Positions 32,124 through 40,507 of a stretch of DNA of 42,807 nt are shown piece by piece; the first letter of the stretch is position 1, and each line of letters begins with the position of its first letter. This stretch comes from a virus. Both the position numbers and the translations under genes were made by a program. Location: IMG/VR virus record IMGVR_UViG_3300036820_000490, positions 1 through 42,807 of that record; one strand, given 5' to 3'. The notes below the pieces were generated by a model that was not told the origin of the DNA, searched no databases, and worked only from the letters and a program-made list of their open reading frames with translations.

Positions 32124-34523
32124 TCAACGCTTGATATCCGACAGCTTTCTCCGCGCTCGCTTTTCGCGCACGTTCGCGCCGGCGCCGTCGAACATCTTGC
32201 AGCCCAACATGCTCGCCGCCACGGCGCAGCCGACGAGACAGTCGAACCAATGGTTGTCGGGCTTGTTCGGCTTTTGCGTCCATTCATCGAGCACGCGGCG
32301 GCGGCCCTCGGTGCGGACCGGGAATTCGCTGGTGAGATGGTCGGCCAACAGGCGATGGTCTTGCGTCTTGCCGCCGAACAACGTCAGGGCGCCCGGAGCG
32401 CCTTGCTTCGTGGCGAGCCGCTGCGAAATAAAACTCTTCCAGAAGTTGACGTCGACGTCGGCGTGACGCAGCGATCGCTTGCCGCGAGTGTTGGGGATGT
32501 TCCAGTGAAAGCCGGGGCGGTCGCCGGGTTGCTTGCGCCATTCGTGCATCGGCAGATCGCCGGCGCGAATGCCGCGGCCGTGGCTGGGCAACAGAATGCT
32601 GGCGAAAGAACTCTGCCGGCAGAATTCGTAGATCACGTCGGTGCTCTCGCCCCATCCGGCATCGATCAGACAGCGCTCGATGTGCAAGGCCGCGCCGTCT
32701 TCGGCCTTCCACTCGCGTTTTAATAGCTGCTCGGTCAAGACGCCCAACGCCGCGAAGATCGACGCTTCGAGCGAATCGGACTTTGTCGCCCCGGCGATCG
32801 TCCGCTTGGCCGTCCGCAGGGAAAAATAGCTGAGCTGCTGATCGGGCCAGGTGCCGTAGTCGACGACCTGGCCGGAAAAATCGTCGCGCCATGCGGCGAC
32901 CAGCCAATACATCAGCTTGCCCTGCACGTCGATGAACGCCGTGACGTGATTCGAGCCGAGCGGGATTGTTCCCCGCGGAAACCCGTTGGTGCGCTTGCAA
33001 AGCACCTCGGCCTTCAGGCTGCGATCCTCGGCCGATTCTTCTTCGTCTGGCTCGTTTTGGTATTCCGAGGCGAAGGCAGCCGGGTCGGCGATGCGCAGGT
33101 TGACGGCATGTTGAATGGCCGACAGTTCGTCGAAATTAAAGCGCTCGCGCCATGCCGGCTCGGCGCCGGCGTCCATTGTCACCCGATTCTCGCGATAGAA
33201 ATCGGTGGCTTCCGCGCCGTCGCCGCCGGCCCGCAAACTTTCACTGCGCAGCCGGCCGTATTCGTCCCACAGTTTTTCGTCGCTGGGCCAGGCATAAATC
33301 AGCTTGGTCCGTTCGCCGTGCCATTCGGGATGTTTTTCCACGTCGAGCATCGTGTCGGCCACGTCGCCGCGGCGGACGACGGTGCAGGGCATGATGCCAG
33401 CGATTTTTTCACCGGGGCCGGCCAGCCCCAGCACGGCGCCGGCCAGGATTCTTTCGCGGGCTTCGCATTGCGTGAGTGAGCGGGCGGACTGGTCGGTTTG
33501 CGGGTCGTCGACGATCACCAGCGACGGGCGAACCGAGCGGCCGTCGTGCCGCACGAATTTCGCGCCGCGGATGCGGCCGGTGATGCCGGCCACGCGAATC
33601 ACGACGCCCGACGCTGTGCTGCCGGCGATCGTCGGCAGCACGATTTCGCGGCCGGTCCAGCCGATGTGCGTGCGCTCGCCGCCGTGAAGCTGGCCGGCGG
33701 CACGGTTCGCCAGGCCTTCGAGGCGGCGGATCGGCACGCACACCTCGGGAAAATCTTCCGCTAACAGATCGTTGCTTTCGAGCTCGACTTTCAAAGCGTC
33801 GAGCATCTCCAGGGCCGCGGCGGCGCTGGCGCCGATCAGCACGATGAATTCACGCTCGCCGCGTAGCGCCGCCCACAGGCAAAGCACTTCGACCAGCGAC
33901 GTTTTGCCCGACCCGCGCGGCATGGCCAACGCGAACAGACCGCCGGCCACGGCGGCCTGTTGCATGCGGCGGATGACCTTCAGATGGTCCGGCGACCAGG
34001 CCAGCGTAAAGCGCTCAGGAAAGTAGGCTTCGCAGCACGCTTGGAATGAGGCGACGGCTCGCGCGCGTCGCTGCGGGTCTTTGGGCGGCGGCAAAGCGCC
34101 GATGTCGCGGCCGCTCTCGCTGGCGGCGGCGTTGCGCGCTCGCTCGCGTTCTTTCTTGGCTTCGTAGGCCGGCGATGAGGATCCCCTCGCCGGCGCCGGC
34201 GGTGGTCGATCGACGGTTGCTGTCGGCGGCTCTGCGGACCGGCTCGCCGAATCCGACGAGGGCGGCCGCCGATCGAGCCAGCGGCCGAACAGCCACGCGG
34301 CATAGCGGAACAGATCGACCGTGCGGCCGTCGCCGATCCGCAGGCCGGCGGCCTCGCGGTGCGCCGCGAGGCGGCGGCCGTCCGTGACGGGCCCTCGGGG
34401 CGTGCTGTTCAGGAGACGGACGATCTCGCCCGGCTTGAGCTTGGTCGGATCGGTCGGCACGAGGCGCTGCTTGAGGAGCGCGGCCGCCGCCACGGCGAGC
34501 AGGTCCGGCGTTGCCGTCGCCAT
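32124..34523 (-). CDS. Terminase large subunit (GpA-like) with extra N-terminal domain
   Basis: 799 aa. ATPase: Walker A in AMPRGSGKTSLVE (about residues 200-212) and Walker B in PSLVIVDDPQTD (about 333-344). Further GpA features are FVRHDGRSVRPS and GERTKLIYAWPSDEKLWDEY; the C-terminal part (AFIDVQGKLMYWLVAAW, then DAGWGESTDVIYEF) is the nuclease. It is longer than usual: residues 28-80 form a small HTH-like domain that also exists as the separate gene at 34709, and a Pro-rich linker follows. It drives DNA packaging. No distinct small subunit gene is obvious. Confidence 0.92.
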   Translation of the reverse strand: MATATPDLLAVAAAALLKQRLVPTDPTKLKPGEIVRLLNSTPRGPVTDGRRLAAHREAAGLRIGDGRTVDLFRYAAWLFGRWLDRRPPSSDSASRSAEPPTATVDRPPPAPARGSSSPAYEAKKERERARNAAASESGRDIGALPPPKDPQRRARAVASFQACCEAYFPERFTLAWSPDHLKVIRRMQQAAVAGGLFALAMPRGSGKTSLVEVLCLWAALRGEREFIVLIGASAAAALEMLDALKVELESNDLLAEDFPEVCVPIRRLEGLANRAAGQLHGGERTHIGWTGREIVLPTIAGSTASGVVIRVAGITGRIRGAKFVRHDGRSVRPSLVIVDDPQTDQSARSLTQCEARERILAGAVLGLAGPGEKIAGIMPCTVVRRGDVADTMLDVEKHPEWHGERTKLIYAWPSDEKLWDEYGRLRSESLRAGGDGAEATDFYRENRVTMDAGAEPAWRERFNFDELSAIQHAVNLRIADPAAFASEYQNEPDEEESAEDRSLKAEVLCKRTNGFPRGTIPLGSNHVTAFIDVQGKLMYWLVAAWRDDFSGQVVDYGTWPDQQLSYFSLRTAKRTIAGATKSDSLEASIFAALGVLTEQLLKREWKAEDGAALHIERCLIDAGWGESTDVIYEFCRQSSFASILLPSHGRGIRAGDLPMHEWRKQPGDRPGFHWNIPNTRGKRSLRHADVDVNFWKSFISQRLATKQGAPGALTLFGGKTQDHRLLADHLTSEFPVRTEGRRRVLDEWTQKPNKPDNHWFDCLVGCAVAASMLGCKMFDGAGANVREKRARRKLSDIKR

Positions 34524-34708
34524 AGGACAAAATCCTCTAGCGACGGCCGTTGTGACCGCTCAAGCGCGAAGCGTCGCCACGCCGATGGATGTAGGTAGCC
34601 ATTGCGCTCTCGTGTAGCGTGGTGGTCAGGGGCCGGACCGCCGCGCCAGCGGCGGTTCGGCTCCGCTATTGTGATGCGCGCTTGTCGCGCGGCGGAGGGC
34701 CGGCGTGA

Positions 34709-34957
34709 CTACGCTGCGGCAGACACGGCCGTGACCAGCCAAGCGACGAAGTGCAAGAGATGGAGCGTGCGGTCCTTGTTGGCCGGAGCGCCGGCAGCGA
34801 CGGCGGCGCGAATGTCGGCCGCCGTGACGGGCCGATCACCGGCGCGGGAAAGAATCTTGGCCATGTCGGCCGCGGCGAGCGCGGCCGGATTGATTTTCCT
34901 CGGCTTTCGTGACCGGCGGGCGGCGACTGGCTTCTCGGGTGTTTTTCTTTTGGGCAT
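34709..34957 (-). CDS. Stand-alone copy of the terminase N-terminal domain
   Basis: 82 aa. The basic N-terminus (PKRKTPEKPVAARRSRKPRK) is followed by ADMAKILSRAGDRPVTAADI, then DRTLHLLHFVAWL. The spacing and key residues match the terminase N-terminus (GEIVRLLN, GPVTDGRRL, GRTVDLFRYAAWL). It may be a terminase small subunit or DNA-recognition partner. The gap 34524-34708 to the terminase has GC-rich hairpins but no gene. Confidence 0.6.
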   Translation of the reverse strand: MPKRKTPEKPVAARRSRKPRKINPAALAAADMAKILSRAGDRPVTAADIRAAVAAGAPANKDRTLHLLHFVAWLVTAVSAAA

Positions 34958-34967
34958 GGCGATCGCT

Positions 34968-36293
34968 TTATCGCCGCCGGCGGCGAGTGGTGATGGCCAT
35001 CGCGTCACGGCCGCGCGTGGCTTTGCGGCCGGTGAACTTTTCCCAGCGGGAAACGATCACGTCGCAATAGAGGGCGTCGAGCTCGATCAAAAAGGCTCGG
35101 CGGCCGGTCTGCTCGGCCGCGATCAGCGTCGAGCCGCTGCCGGCGAAGAGGTCCAAGACGTTTTCGCCGGCGCGGGATGAATACTCGATCGTCCGCCGCG
35201 CTAGCTCGACGGGCTTTTCCGTGAGGTGAACCATCTCGCGATGGGCGACCTTCTTGACGGTCCACACGTCGGTCGCGTTGTGAGGTCCGAAAAACTTGTG
35301 ACCGGCGCCTTCCCGCCAGCCGTAGAAACACCACTCGTGATCGCCCATGAAGTCTTTGCGGGTCAAAACGGGGTGGCCCTTCACCCAGATGATCGCTTGG
35401 GCGAAACGCAATCCGGTCGCGCGGAGCGCTGGCGGATAATTCGCACAGTTCGAATAGCCGCCCCAGAAATAGAAGGCGCGACCCGGGAGCAAAACGCGAG
35501 ACGCATTGCCGAACCAAGCCAGCAACAGACGGTCGAACTGCTCGTCGCTGACAAAGTCGTTGGCGAGCGGGCGATCCTTGGGGCGGAGTTTTTTGGACGT
35601 GGATTTCGCTTTCTCCGGCGAACGCCTCACATCCATGCGTTGATGATTCTTGACGCCGGCGTCGGAACACAGTCCGGCCGCGATGGCATTGTTCGACCGC
35701 GGCTCGACCTTCACGTTGTAAGGAGGATCGGCGTTGACGAGGTGGATCGGCTCGCCGGCGAGAAGCCGATCGACGTCGGCAGGTTTTGCGCTATCGCCGC
35801 ACAGCAGGCGATGATTGCCGAGCGTCCAAAGGTCGCCGGGGCGAGTGATTGGCTTGGCCGGCGGTTCGGGCACGTCGTCGGGATCGCAAAGGCCGTCGGC
35901 GCCGCTCAGGAGCTCGGCAAGTTGCTCGGCGCCGAAGCCGAGCGATGCGACGTCGTAATCGGCCGCGCGGAGGTCGGCCAATTCGACTTGCAGCAGCCCA
36001 AAATCCCACTGGGCGATTGCGCCGGTTTGGTTGTCGGCCAGGCGATACGCGCGGATTTGCTGGGGGGACAGATTCTCGGCGACATGCACGGGGACGCGTT
36101 TCAGGTCGAGCGACTTCGCGGCCTTGTGGCAGGTATGGCCGCAGATGATCACTCCGTTCCGATCGACAACGATCGGCTTTTGAAAGCCGAACTCGCGAAT
36201 CGACGCGGCGACGGCCTCGACGGCGAAGTCGTTGAGCCGCGGGTTCTTGGGGTAAGGCTTAATCTCGTCGATCGGCTTGACAATTATTTTCAT
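34968..36293 (-). CDS. ParB-like nuclease domain fused to DNA methyltransferase
   Basis: 441 aa. Residues 1-90 are a ParB/Srx-like domain (PIDEIKPYPKNPRL, IREFGFQKPIVVD, GHTCHKAAKSL). Residues about 150-430 are a beta-class amino-methyltransferase with LVNADPPYNV (DPPY at about 189) and, near the end, VLDLFAGSGSTLIAAEQTGR. Such fusions are common in phages and modify adenine-N6 or cytosine-N4. A segment of about 50 residues after DPPY is longer than usual. It lies upstream of the terminase in the same direction, as often seen in prophages. Confidence 0.92.
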   Translation of the reverse strand: MKIIVKPIDEIKPYPKNPRLNDFAVEAVAASIREFGFQKPIVVDRNGVIICGHTCHKAAKSLDLKRVPVHVAENLSPQQIRAYRLADNQTGAIAQWDFGLLQVELADLRAADYDVASLGFGAEQLAELLSGADGLCDPDDVPEPPAKPITRPGDLWTLGNHRLLCGDSAKPADVDRLLAGEPIHLVNADPPYNVKVEPRSNNAIAAGLCSDAGVKNHQRMDVRRSPEKAKSTSKKLRPKDRPLANDFVSDEQFDRLLLAWFGNASRVLLPGRAFYFWGGYSNCANYPPALRATGLRFAQAIIWVKGHPVLTRKDFMGDHEWCFYGWREGAGHKFFGPHNATDVWTVKKVAHREMVHLTEKPVELARRTIEYSSRAGENVLDLFAGSGSTLIAAEQTGRRAFLIELDALYCDVIVSRWEKFTGRKATRGRDAMAITTRRRRR

Positions 36294-36440
36294 GGGGTGT
36301 GCAACCAACTGTGTCTGCCCGTGCCCTTGTTCCCGTTGGGGCCGCGCGGCCGGAGGGTCGCCGGTAGTACCTTGAGCCGGGGGGGTGGGCCGGGGGCGGA
36401 AGTGCCTGGAACGGTGGCAGTGCGAGTCTGGCAGTCGGGG

Positions 36441-36722
36441 TCAGGGGCGCTGGCGCCGGGCCGAGGCGGCCGGCGGGACGTGCGTCGCGCCGGGCATCTT
36501 CAGCGTCGCGACATCGCTCTCAACAGCGTCGAGACGCCGGCCATGGTCGGCCACGTCTTTGGTCAGATCGGGGAATGCTTCGGCGATCCGCTTGAACGAG
36601 ATTTCCATCAGCGCGAACGTCTTGCACAATCGCCGCACCCAAACGCACACGGCGATCACGGCCGCGGTGGCGACACCGGCCAGCACCTCTTGCAAGACGC
36701 CTTTCCAAAAGTCGCTCAGCAT
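36441..36722 (-). CDS. Holin-like membrane protein
   Basis: 93 aa from the ATG at 36722. One transmembrane segment (VLAGVATAAVIAVCVWV, residues about 13-30), then a coiled-coil stretch (MEISFKRIAEAFPDLTKDVA, then GRRLDAVESDVATLK) and a basic tail. Similar small proteins with one membrane span and a cytoplasmic coil act as holins or membrane anchors. It lies after a terminator and before the methyltransferase. Confidence 0.6.
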   Translation of the reverse strand: MLSDFWKGVLQEVLAGVATAAVIAVCVWVRRLCKTFALMEISFKRIAEAFPDLTKDVADHGRRLDAVESDVATLKMPGATHVPPAASARRQRP

Positions 36723-36737
36723 GATTGCACCTACAAA

Positions 36738-36774
36738 AAAACCGGCCGCCGGCACATTGCCGGCGGCCGGTCCT
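36738..36774 (-). terminator. Strong intrinsic terminator (minus strand)
   Basis: ACCGGCCGCCGGCA and TGCCGGCGGCCGGT form a perfect 14-bp stem with a CAT loop, followed on the minus strand by TTTTTT. It ends the transcript of the gene at 36802-37410 and separates the lysis-like group from the packaging genes. Confidence 0.85.
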
Positions 36775-36801
36775 CGGGAGAAATGGTGTATGCGATCTCG
36801 G

Positions 36802-37410
36802 CTAAGCGGCGGGTGTCGCAGTGCCTCCAGCAACAGCTGCAGCGCTCGGCACGAGCGTGTGTTGGATAATCGTCTGCACCGCCGGCGGAGCAACGTTGAT
36901 CGTGCCTGGCTGCGAAATGACCTTTGTTTGCTGAGTCGCGCCGGTCTGAATCTGATTCGGATTGAGCGCCGAAACGAGTTGTTGCAACGCCGCCGCGCTA
37001 AGCGGCTGAGCCGCGATCTGAGCAGCCTGCGATGGGTTGGCCAGCATGTTTTGCAGCTCGGTCAGCGTAGCCGTGTCGCCGGCCGCCTGACACGCAAGGA
37101 TAAATGTTTGCACGACCTTGAGCAGCGCGAGCGTTCGCTTTTGCGGATCGTCCATGGTTTTGACGATGAATTCGGCCGCTTGCAACATGCCGGGAATGTC
37201 GTCGACGGCGAAATCTTCGAAAAAATCGGCAACATCGGGCAAGCCCGTCTGATTGCAAAAACTGGCGACGTTCTGGGCCGTCTTTCGCGCCTTGATCAAC
37301 TTGTCGTCGACCTTTTCGAACACGCCGAACGCCCACGCGCCGGCGATCACGGCCAGCACAGCCAGCCCGATCTCGGTCGGCGTAAAGGTAACCGCGAGAA
37401 ACACATTCAT
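36802..37410 (-). CDS. Membrane-anchored helical protein
   Basis: 202 aa. N-terminal transmembrane segment (TEIGLAVLAVIAGAWAFGVF), then a helical domain (KLIKARKTAQNVASFCNQTG, AVDDIPGMLQAAEFIVKTMD, LLKVVQTFILACQAAGDTAT) and an Ala/Gln/Pro-rich tail. No family recognised. Its place beside other membrane proteins suggests a lysis or envelope role. A strong terminator follows directly. Confidence 0.6.
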   Translation of the reverse strand: MNVFLAVTFTPTEIGLAVLAVIAGAWAFGVFEKVDDKLIKARKTAQNVASFCNQTGLPDVADFFEDFAVDDIPGMLQAAEFIVKTMDDPQKRTLALLKVVQTFILACQAAGDTATLTELQNMLANPSQAAQIAAQPLSAAALQQLVSALNPNQIQTGATQQTKVISQPGTINVAPPAVQTIIQHTLVPSAAAVAGGTATPAA

Positions 37411-37470
37411 TTGGACGCTCCGAAAAAAAAGGTGTGCGAGGGATTGCCGCGTCGCCGCCAAATGCGACGC

Positions 37471-38202
37471 CTAGCCCGTCAGTGGCCGCGCCGACGATTT
37501 CAAATGAGAGACGCCCTTGAACGCGGCGCCGATCGCGGCTCCTAGCACGACGATCAGCAACGGCGACGGTTCCTCGTCGGGCTGCGGCGCCTGATCGTTT
37601 GGCCGCATGTCGGGCACGACATTCGGCGTCGGCTGCGGCGAAGGAGTAGGCGTCGGCTTCGGATGACAGTTCGGGCAATGCGCGATCGCCTGCGCCAGCT
37701 CGTCTGCCAATTGCGCTGCGCTGCGAGGAAAATCGCGGCCAGAGGCTTTGTAGACGACGCCTCCATCGGCGCGCTGCAGCGCGACGATCGGGAACATATT
37801 GCCGATCTGCAACGACTCGCGCCAGCGGAACATCTGGTTCGAGGGCGTGTAATGGTTAAACGTCGTTTGCGTCTTCAGCCGCGCGAGGCACGGATCCGCG
37901 TCGAACCAGGTCGCGGCCCACTCGTTGCGGCCGTCCGTCGCGACGGTCAAATACCAACGGTTCCCGTCCTCGGGCAAATCGATCACGCGCGATCCGACCC
38001 CGACCGGCTGTTCGGGATCGCAGCTCGAATGCACGATATTTGTCACCGCATCGGCAGCGGCCTGCAGGTCGGCTCGCTTGGCATCGTGTTCGCGTCCGCG
38101 CACGTAATCGTGATACGCGCTCGAAACGCCGAGGGCCGCCAAACCGCACATTAATGCAGCAAGGAGGATCCCCGCAAAGTTCCCATTCAGCTTCTTTCGC
38201 AT
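37471..38202 (-). CDS. Two-span membrane protein with extracytoplasmic domain
   Basis: 243 aa. Transmembrane segments at about residues 9-29 (FAGILLAALMCGLAALGVS) and 213-230 (PLLIVVLGAAIGAAFKGV). Between them lies a soluble domain with WYLTVATDGRNEWAATWFDA and MFPIVALQRADGGVVYKASG and a thioredoxin-like spacing CPNC near residue 175, then a Pro/Thr-rich hinge. The domain is likely periplasmic. Possibly part of the lysis group; no family name can be given. Confidence 0.6.
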   Translation of the reverse strand: MRKKLNGNFAGILLAALMCGLAALGVSSAYHDYVRGREHDAKRADLQAAADAVTNIVHSSCDPEQPVGVGSRVIDLPEDGNRWYLTVATDGRNEWAATWFDADPCLARLKTQTTFNHYTPSNQMFRWRESLQIGNMFPIVALQRADGGVVYKASGRDFPRSAAQLADELAQAIAHCPNCHPKPTPTPSPQPTPNVVPDMRPNDQAPQPDEEPSPLLIVVLGAAIGAAFKGVSHLKSSARPLTG

Positions 38203-38247
38203 GATTCGTCTCCCAAAATGCGTGGTCTGTGCGTGGTCTGTTGGCGC

Positions 38248-38877
38248 TCAAAGCGCGGCGACGAAAGGAGGAGGCGGCGGGACGTAGATCGGCGTCAGGG
38301 CGACGCCGCCGTAACCCTGCCAATCTCGCACGAAGGTGTCCCAGGGCACTTGCAGGTAGTGATCCTCACGGTTGTTGTCCAATAGCCAGGCCTGATCGTC
38401 GTGATGCCCGACGAAGCAAATTGAATGGTCGGAAAAATAGAAGATCACCGCACCGCGCCGAGTGCGGGTCGCCCATTCCAAAAACGCCGGGTCGCCTTGC
38501 GATGTATAGGCGTACCGCAGACCGTTTTGTTCAAGCTTGTCGACGAGGCCGTCCAGCGATTCGCCGCCGCTGTAGGTCTCGCGCCAGAAATTGGCCATCT
38601 CGAATTGCTGCTGCCAGCGCAGACACATGACTGTGCTCGCATGCACGCACGAGCCGGTGCCCCAGTTGTGCTCCCGCAGTTCGATCGGCAAATTCATCGC
38701 CGGGACCTCTTCGCCGGCTTCGGCCCAATTCATGCGCGGGCAGTTCGGACAACGGCCGTCGGGACATTGCTGATTGAACTGATGCCGATGATGCCCGGTG
38801 TCGATCGTGATGTCTTCACAGCCGGCAAGAGCAACGCACGCGAGCGAGCACGCCGCAAGAAGTTTTTTCATGGTCAT
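38248..38877 (-). CDS. Lipoprotein with papain-like (C39-type) peptidase domain
   Basis: 209 aa. Signal with lipobox ALAGC (Cys20). The domain from about residue 60 has the order of a papain-like enzyme: nucleophile Cys77 in GTGSCVHASTVMCL, His158 or His159 in ICFVGHHDDQAWLLDNN, then Asp167/Asn168. Two further cysteine pairs (CPDGRCPNC) precede it. C39-type domains cut peptides; in a phage this could attack peptidoglycan cross-links or an envelope protein. Start: ATG ACC ATG at 38877 within a GTG-initiated frame. Confidence 0.7.
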   Translation of the reverse strand: MTMKKLLAACSLACVALAGCEDITIDTGHHRHQFNQQCPDGRCPNCPRMNWAEAGEEVPAMNLPIELREHNWGTGSCVHASTVMCLRWQQQFEMANFWRETYSGGESLDGLVDKLEQNGLRYAYTSQGDPAFLEWATRTRRGAVIFYFSDHSICFVGHHDDQAWLLDNNREDHYLQVPWDTFVRDWQGYGGVALTPIYVPPPPPFVAAL

Positions 38878-38907
38878 TTGAGAATCCACAGATTGGCCAA
38901 TGTATGG

Positions 38908-39522
38908 CTACAAAACCTCGAGAAGAGACGAAAAGCCGCGCTCCGGCGCTTCGCGGGCGATCTCCGCCGGTGTCACCAGCCCGGGGCGCAAAATTTTCGA
39001 CACGGGCGGCGCGCCGACGCGATCCAATAGCCAAGCGACCAACTCCGAACAAAAGAACCGGTGCGGGGAAAAGTGGTACGTCGACTTCCACGGATCGATG
39101 CCCGTCACGAGCGCGCCGACGGCGTCGTATTTCGTGCCGAGTTTTTCCAACACGAGCGACGTCAGATAATCCGACCGCTCCTCGAGCACTTCAGCGAGCG
39201 ACCATCTCGGCGTGCAGATCCACACCCGGCCGTCGTAGTGCTTGATCCGCTCGGCGAGCGGGTGCGCCTGCACTCCTTTGATTCGCTTGCCCTTGATGCA
39301 GCACGGCTCGTCGTCGAGCGTGGTGCTTTCGCATAGCAAAAGTTCTTGGTCGAGTGCGAATACCACGCCGACGTGACTGGCCCAAATGCGGCGAAACAAT
39401 TGTTCCCAAGAGCACGTTCTCATCGCGATCGCGCGAGAAATCAGTTCGCGGCCGGCGAAGATAACCGGCGTGCCGGGCTGGGCGATTGGCCGACGCAGGG
39501 CCGAGACGTTGACACTGATCAT
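38908..39522 (-). CDS. YiiX/NlpC-P60-like permuted papain hydrolase (endolysin candidate)
   Basis: 204 aa. ASHVGVVFALDQELLL places His50 early, and RFFCSELVAWLLDRVGAP places Cys158-Ser-Glu late: the circularly permuted order of YiiX/YaeF (DUF830-like) amidases. LEKLGTKYDAVGAL lies between, as in that family. Such enzymes cleave amide bonds in peptidoglycan or lipids. The ATG overlaps the stop of a 28-codon membrane peptide frame (ATGA). Together they make a plausible holin-endolysin pair. Confidence 0.75.
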   Translation of the reverse strand: MISVNVSALRRPIAQPGTPVIFAGRELISRAIAMRTCSWEQLFRRIWASHVGVVFALDQELLLCESTTLDDEPCCIKGKRIKGVQAHPLAERIKHYDGRVWICTPRWSLAEVLEERSDYLTSLVLEKLGTKYDAVGALVTGIDPWKSTYHFSPHRFFCSELVAWLLDRVGAPPVSKILRPGLVTPAEIAREAPERGFSSLLEVL

Positions 39523-39605
39523 CGGCTGCACCGCCAAAGGAGAATCGACAGCAGGATCAACAAAATCTGCAACCAAAACCCGCGGAGAATGAGCAGCGAC
39601 CTCAC
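39519..39605 (-). CDS. 28-aa membrane peptide (mini-holin candidate)
   Basis: A GTG overlapping the stop of the upstream HTH gene (GTGA) opens a frame of 28 codons that ends in the start of the hydrolase gene (ATGA). Almost all residues are hydrophobic (LLILRGFWLQILLILLSILL) with a basic end (WRCSR). Coupling at both ends and a pure membrane composition suggest a real peptide. Confidence 0.5.
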   Translation of the reverse strand: MRSLLILRGFWLQILLILLSILLWRCSR

Positions 39606-39883
39606 GACGCGCGAGCCGTCTTCTTCGGTGCGTCGCATCCGCACCGCGGGCACGGAAACCGAAACAGCTTCAGGCCGCAGACGCAGCGCTTCGCGCCGGC
39701 GTTTTCATCGCGCTGGCTGAAGTGGGTGCCGTCTTTGATCCGGTAGACCGTGGCTCGGGAAATTCGTAGTTCGCGTGCGATTGCCGCCTTGGATCGTGGC
39801 GGATCGGCATTCAACAGCCGCTCGACGCGCTGAATCGTGTGTGGGGGAATTCCGCAGCGACCGCTAGAAAGTGTCCCGGCCAT
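39602..39883 (-). CDS. HTH protein with C-terminal zinc ribbon
   Basis: 93 aa. SKAAIARELRISRATVYRIK is a resolvase-type helix-turn-helix; the C-terminus CVCGLKLFRFPCPRCGC carries two CxC/CxxC pairs for one zinc. The N-terminus MAGTLSSGRCGI resembles that of the gene at 40257 (MAGTSASGRGGI), so the two are paralogues. Probably a DNA-binding regulator of the late or lysis genes. Confidence 0.75.
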   Translation of the reverse strand: MAGTLSSGRCGIPPHTIQRVERLLNADPPRSKAAIARELRISRATVYRIKDGTHFSQRDENAGAKRCVCGLKLFRFPCPRCGCDAPKKTARAS

Positions 39884-39907
39884 TGCACCGTCCTTAAGTG
39901 CTTGGTT

Positions 39908-40306
39908 TCAGAGACGCAGCCTATTCGGCCCCGTGTCCAATTTGCCACTTTGTCGTCCGGCCTTTCGGCCGACGCGCTCTCGACACCAGCGATGTTTTCC
40001 AGCGGCGATCGCGTCGGCCGTCGACGGGTTGAGGCCTACCAAGATCGCCGCGTCCCGTGCCGAATGGCCTTTCGCCAACAGCAATTCAACCTCGGCAAAC
40101 TTCGCTCGGCTGATTGTCCTCGCGCCGGCATGCTTCCAGCCGGCAATGCGATACAGCGTCGCACGGCTGACATTTAGCTCCTTCGCGATGCCACGGATCG
40201 ACCCTGCGGAGGCCGACTTCAACAGCCGTTGGAGAGCGCGAGCGGCATTCTGCCTCCTAGCCAGCGCGGCGTTGCAAGCAATGCCGCCCTTGCGAAATGT
40301 CGACAA
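39908..40306 (-). CDS. HTH protein, paralogue cluster
   Basis: 132 aa with a TTG start overlapping the upstream gene by 50 bases. It contains two helix-turn-helix-like segments: SIRGIAKELNVSRATLYRIA and HSARDAAILVGLNPSTADAI. The C-terminus is basic. The lack of an ATG and the overlap leave the exact start uncertain. Belongs to the same family as its two neighbours. Confidence 0.65.
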   Translation of the reverse strand: MSTFRKGGIACNAALARRQNAARALQRLLKSASAGSIRGIAKELNVSRATLYRIAGWKHAGARTISRAKFAEVELLLAKGHSARDAAILVGLNPSTADAIAAGKHRWCRERVGRKAGRQSGKLDTGPNRLRL

Positions 40307-40436
40307 CGACCTGGCGGCTCACACCGACCGTTCGCGCGATCGCCGCCTTCGGATGCTTGCGCCGTAGCAAAAGCTCGACCAGCGCGAACTTCTCGCGGCC
40401 GATCCCCCCGCGGCCGCTTGCCGAAGTGCCCGCCAT
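40257..40436 (-). CDS. HTH protein, paralogue cluster
   Basis: 59 aa. FALVELLLRRKHPKAAIART followed by VGVSRQVVVDISQG is a short helix-turn-helix protein. The frame continues upstream only through a heptamer repeat and the palindrome, so the ATG at 40436 is preferred. It is the first gene of the minus-strand run, reading away from the palindrome at 40508-40534. Confidence 0.7.
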   Translation of the reverse strand: MAGTSASGRGGIGREKFALVELLLRRKHPKAAIARTVGVSRQVVVDISQGRHCLQRRAG

Positions 40437-40442
40437 TGTCTT

Positions 40443-40481
40443 CGTTCCTAGCACCTGGCCCCCTGACCCCTGGCCCCTTCT
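40443..40481 (+). repeat. Heptamer repeat upstream of the HTH cluster
   Basis: CCCTGAC / CCTGGCC-type units directly before the ATG of the 59-aa HTH gene, in the divergent control region. Confidence 0.8.
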
Positions 40482-40507
40482 TTGCCGGTCAATCGTAGCC
40501 GCGAAGC

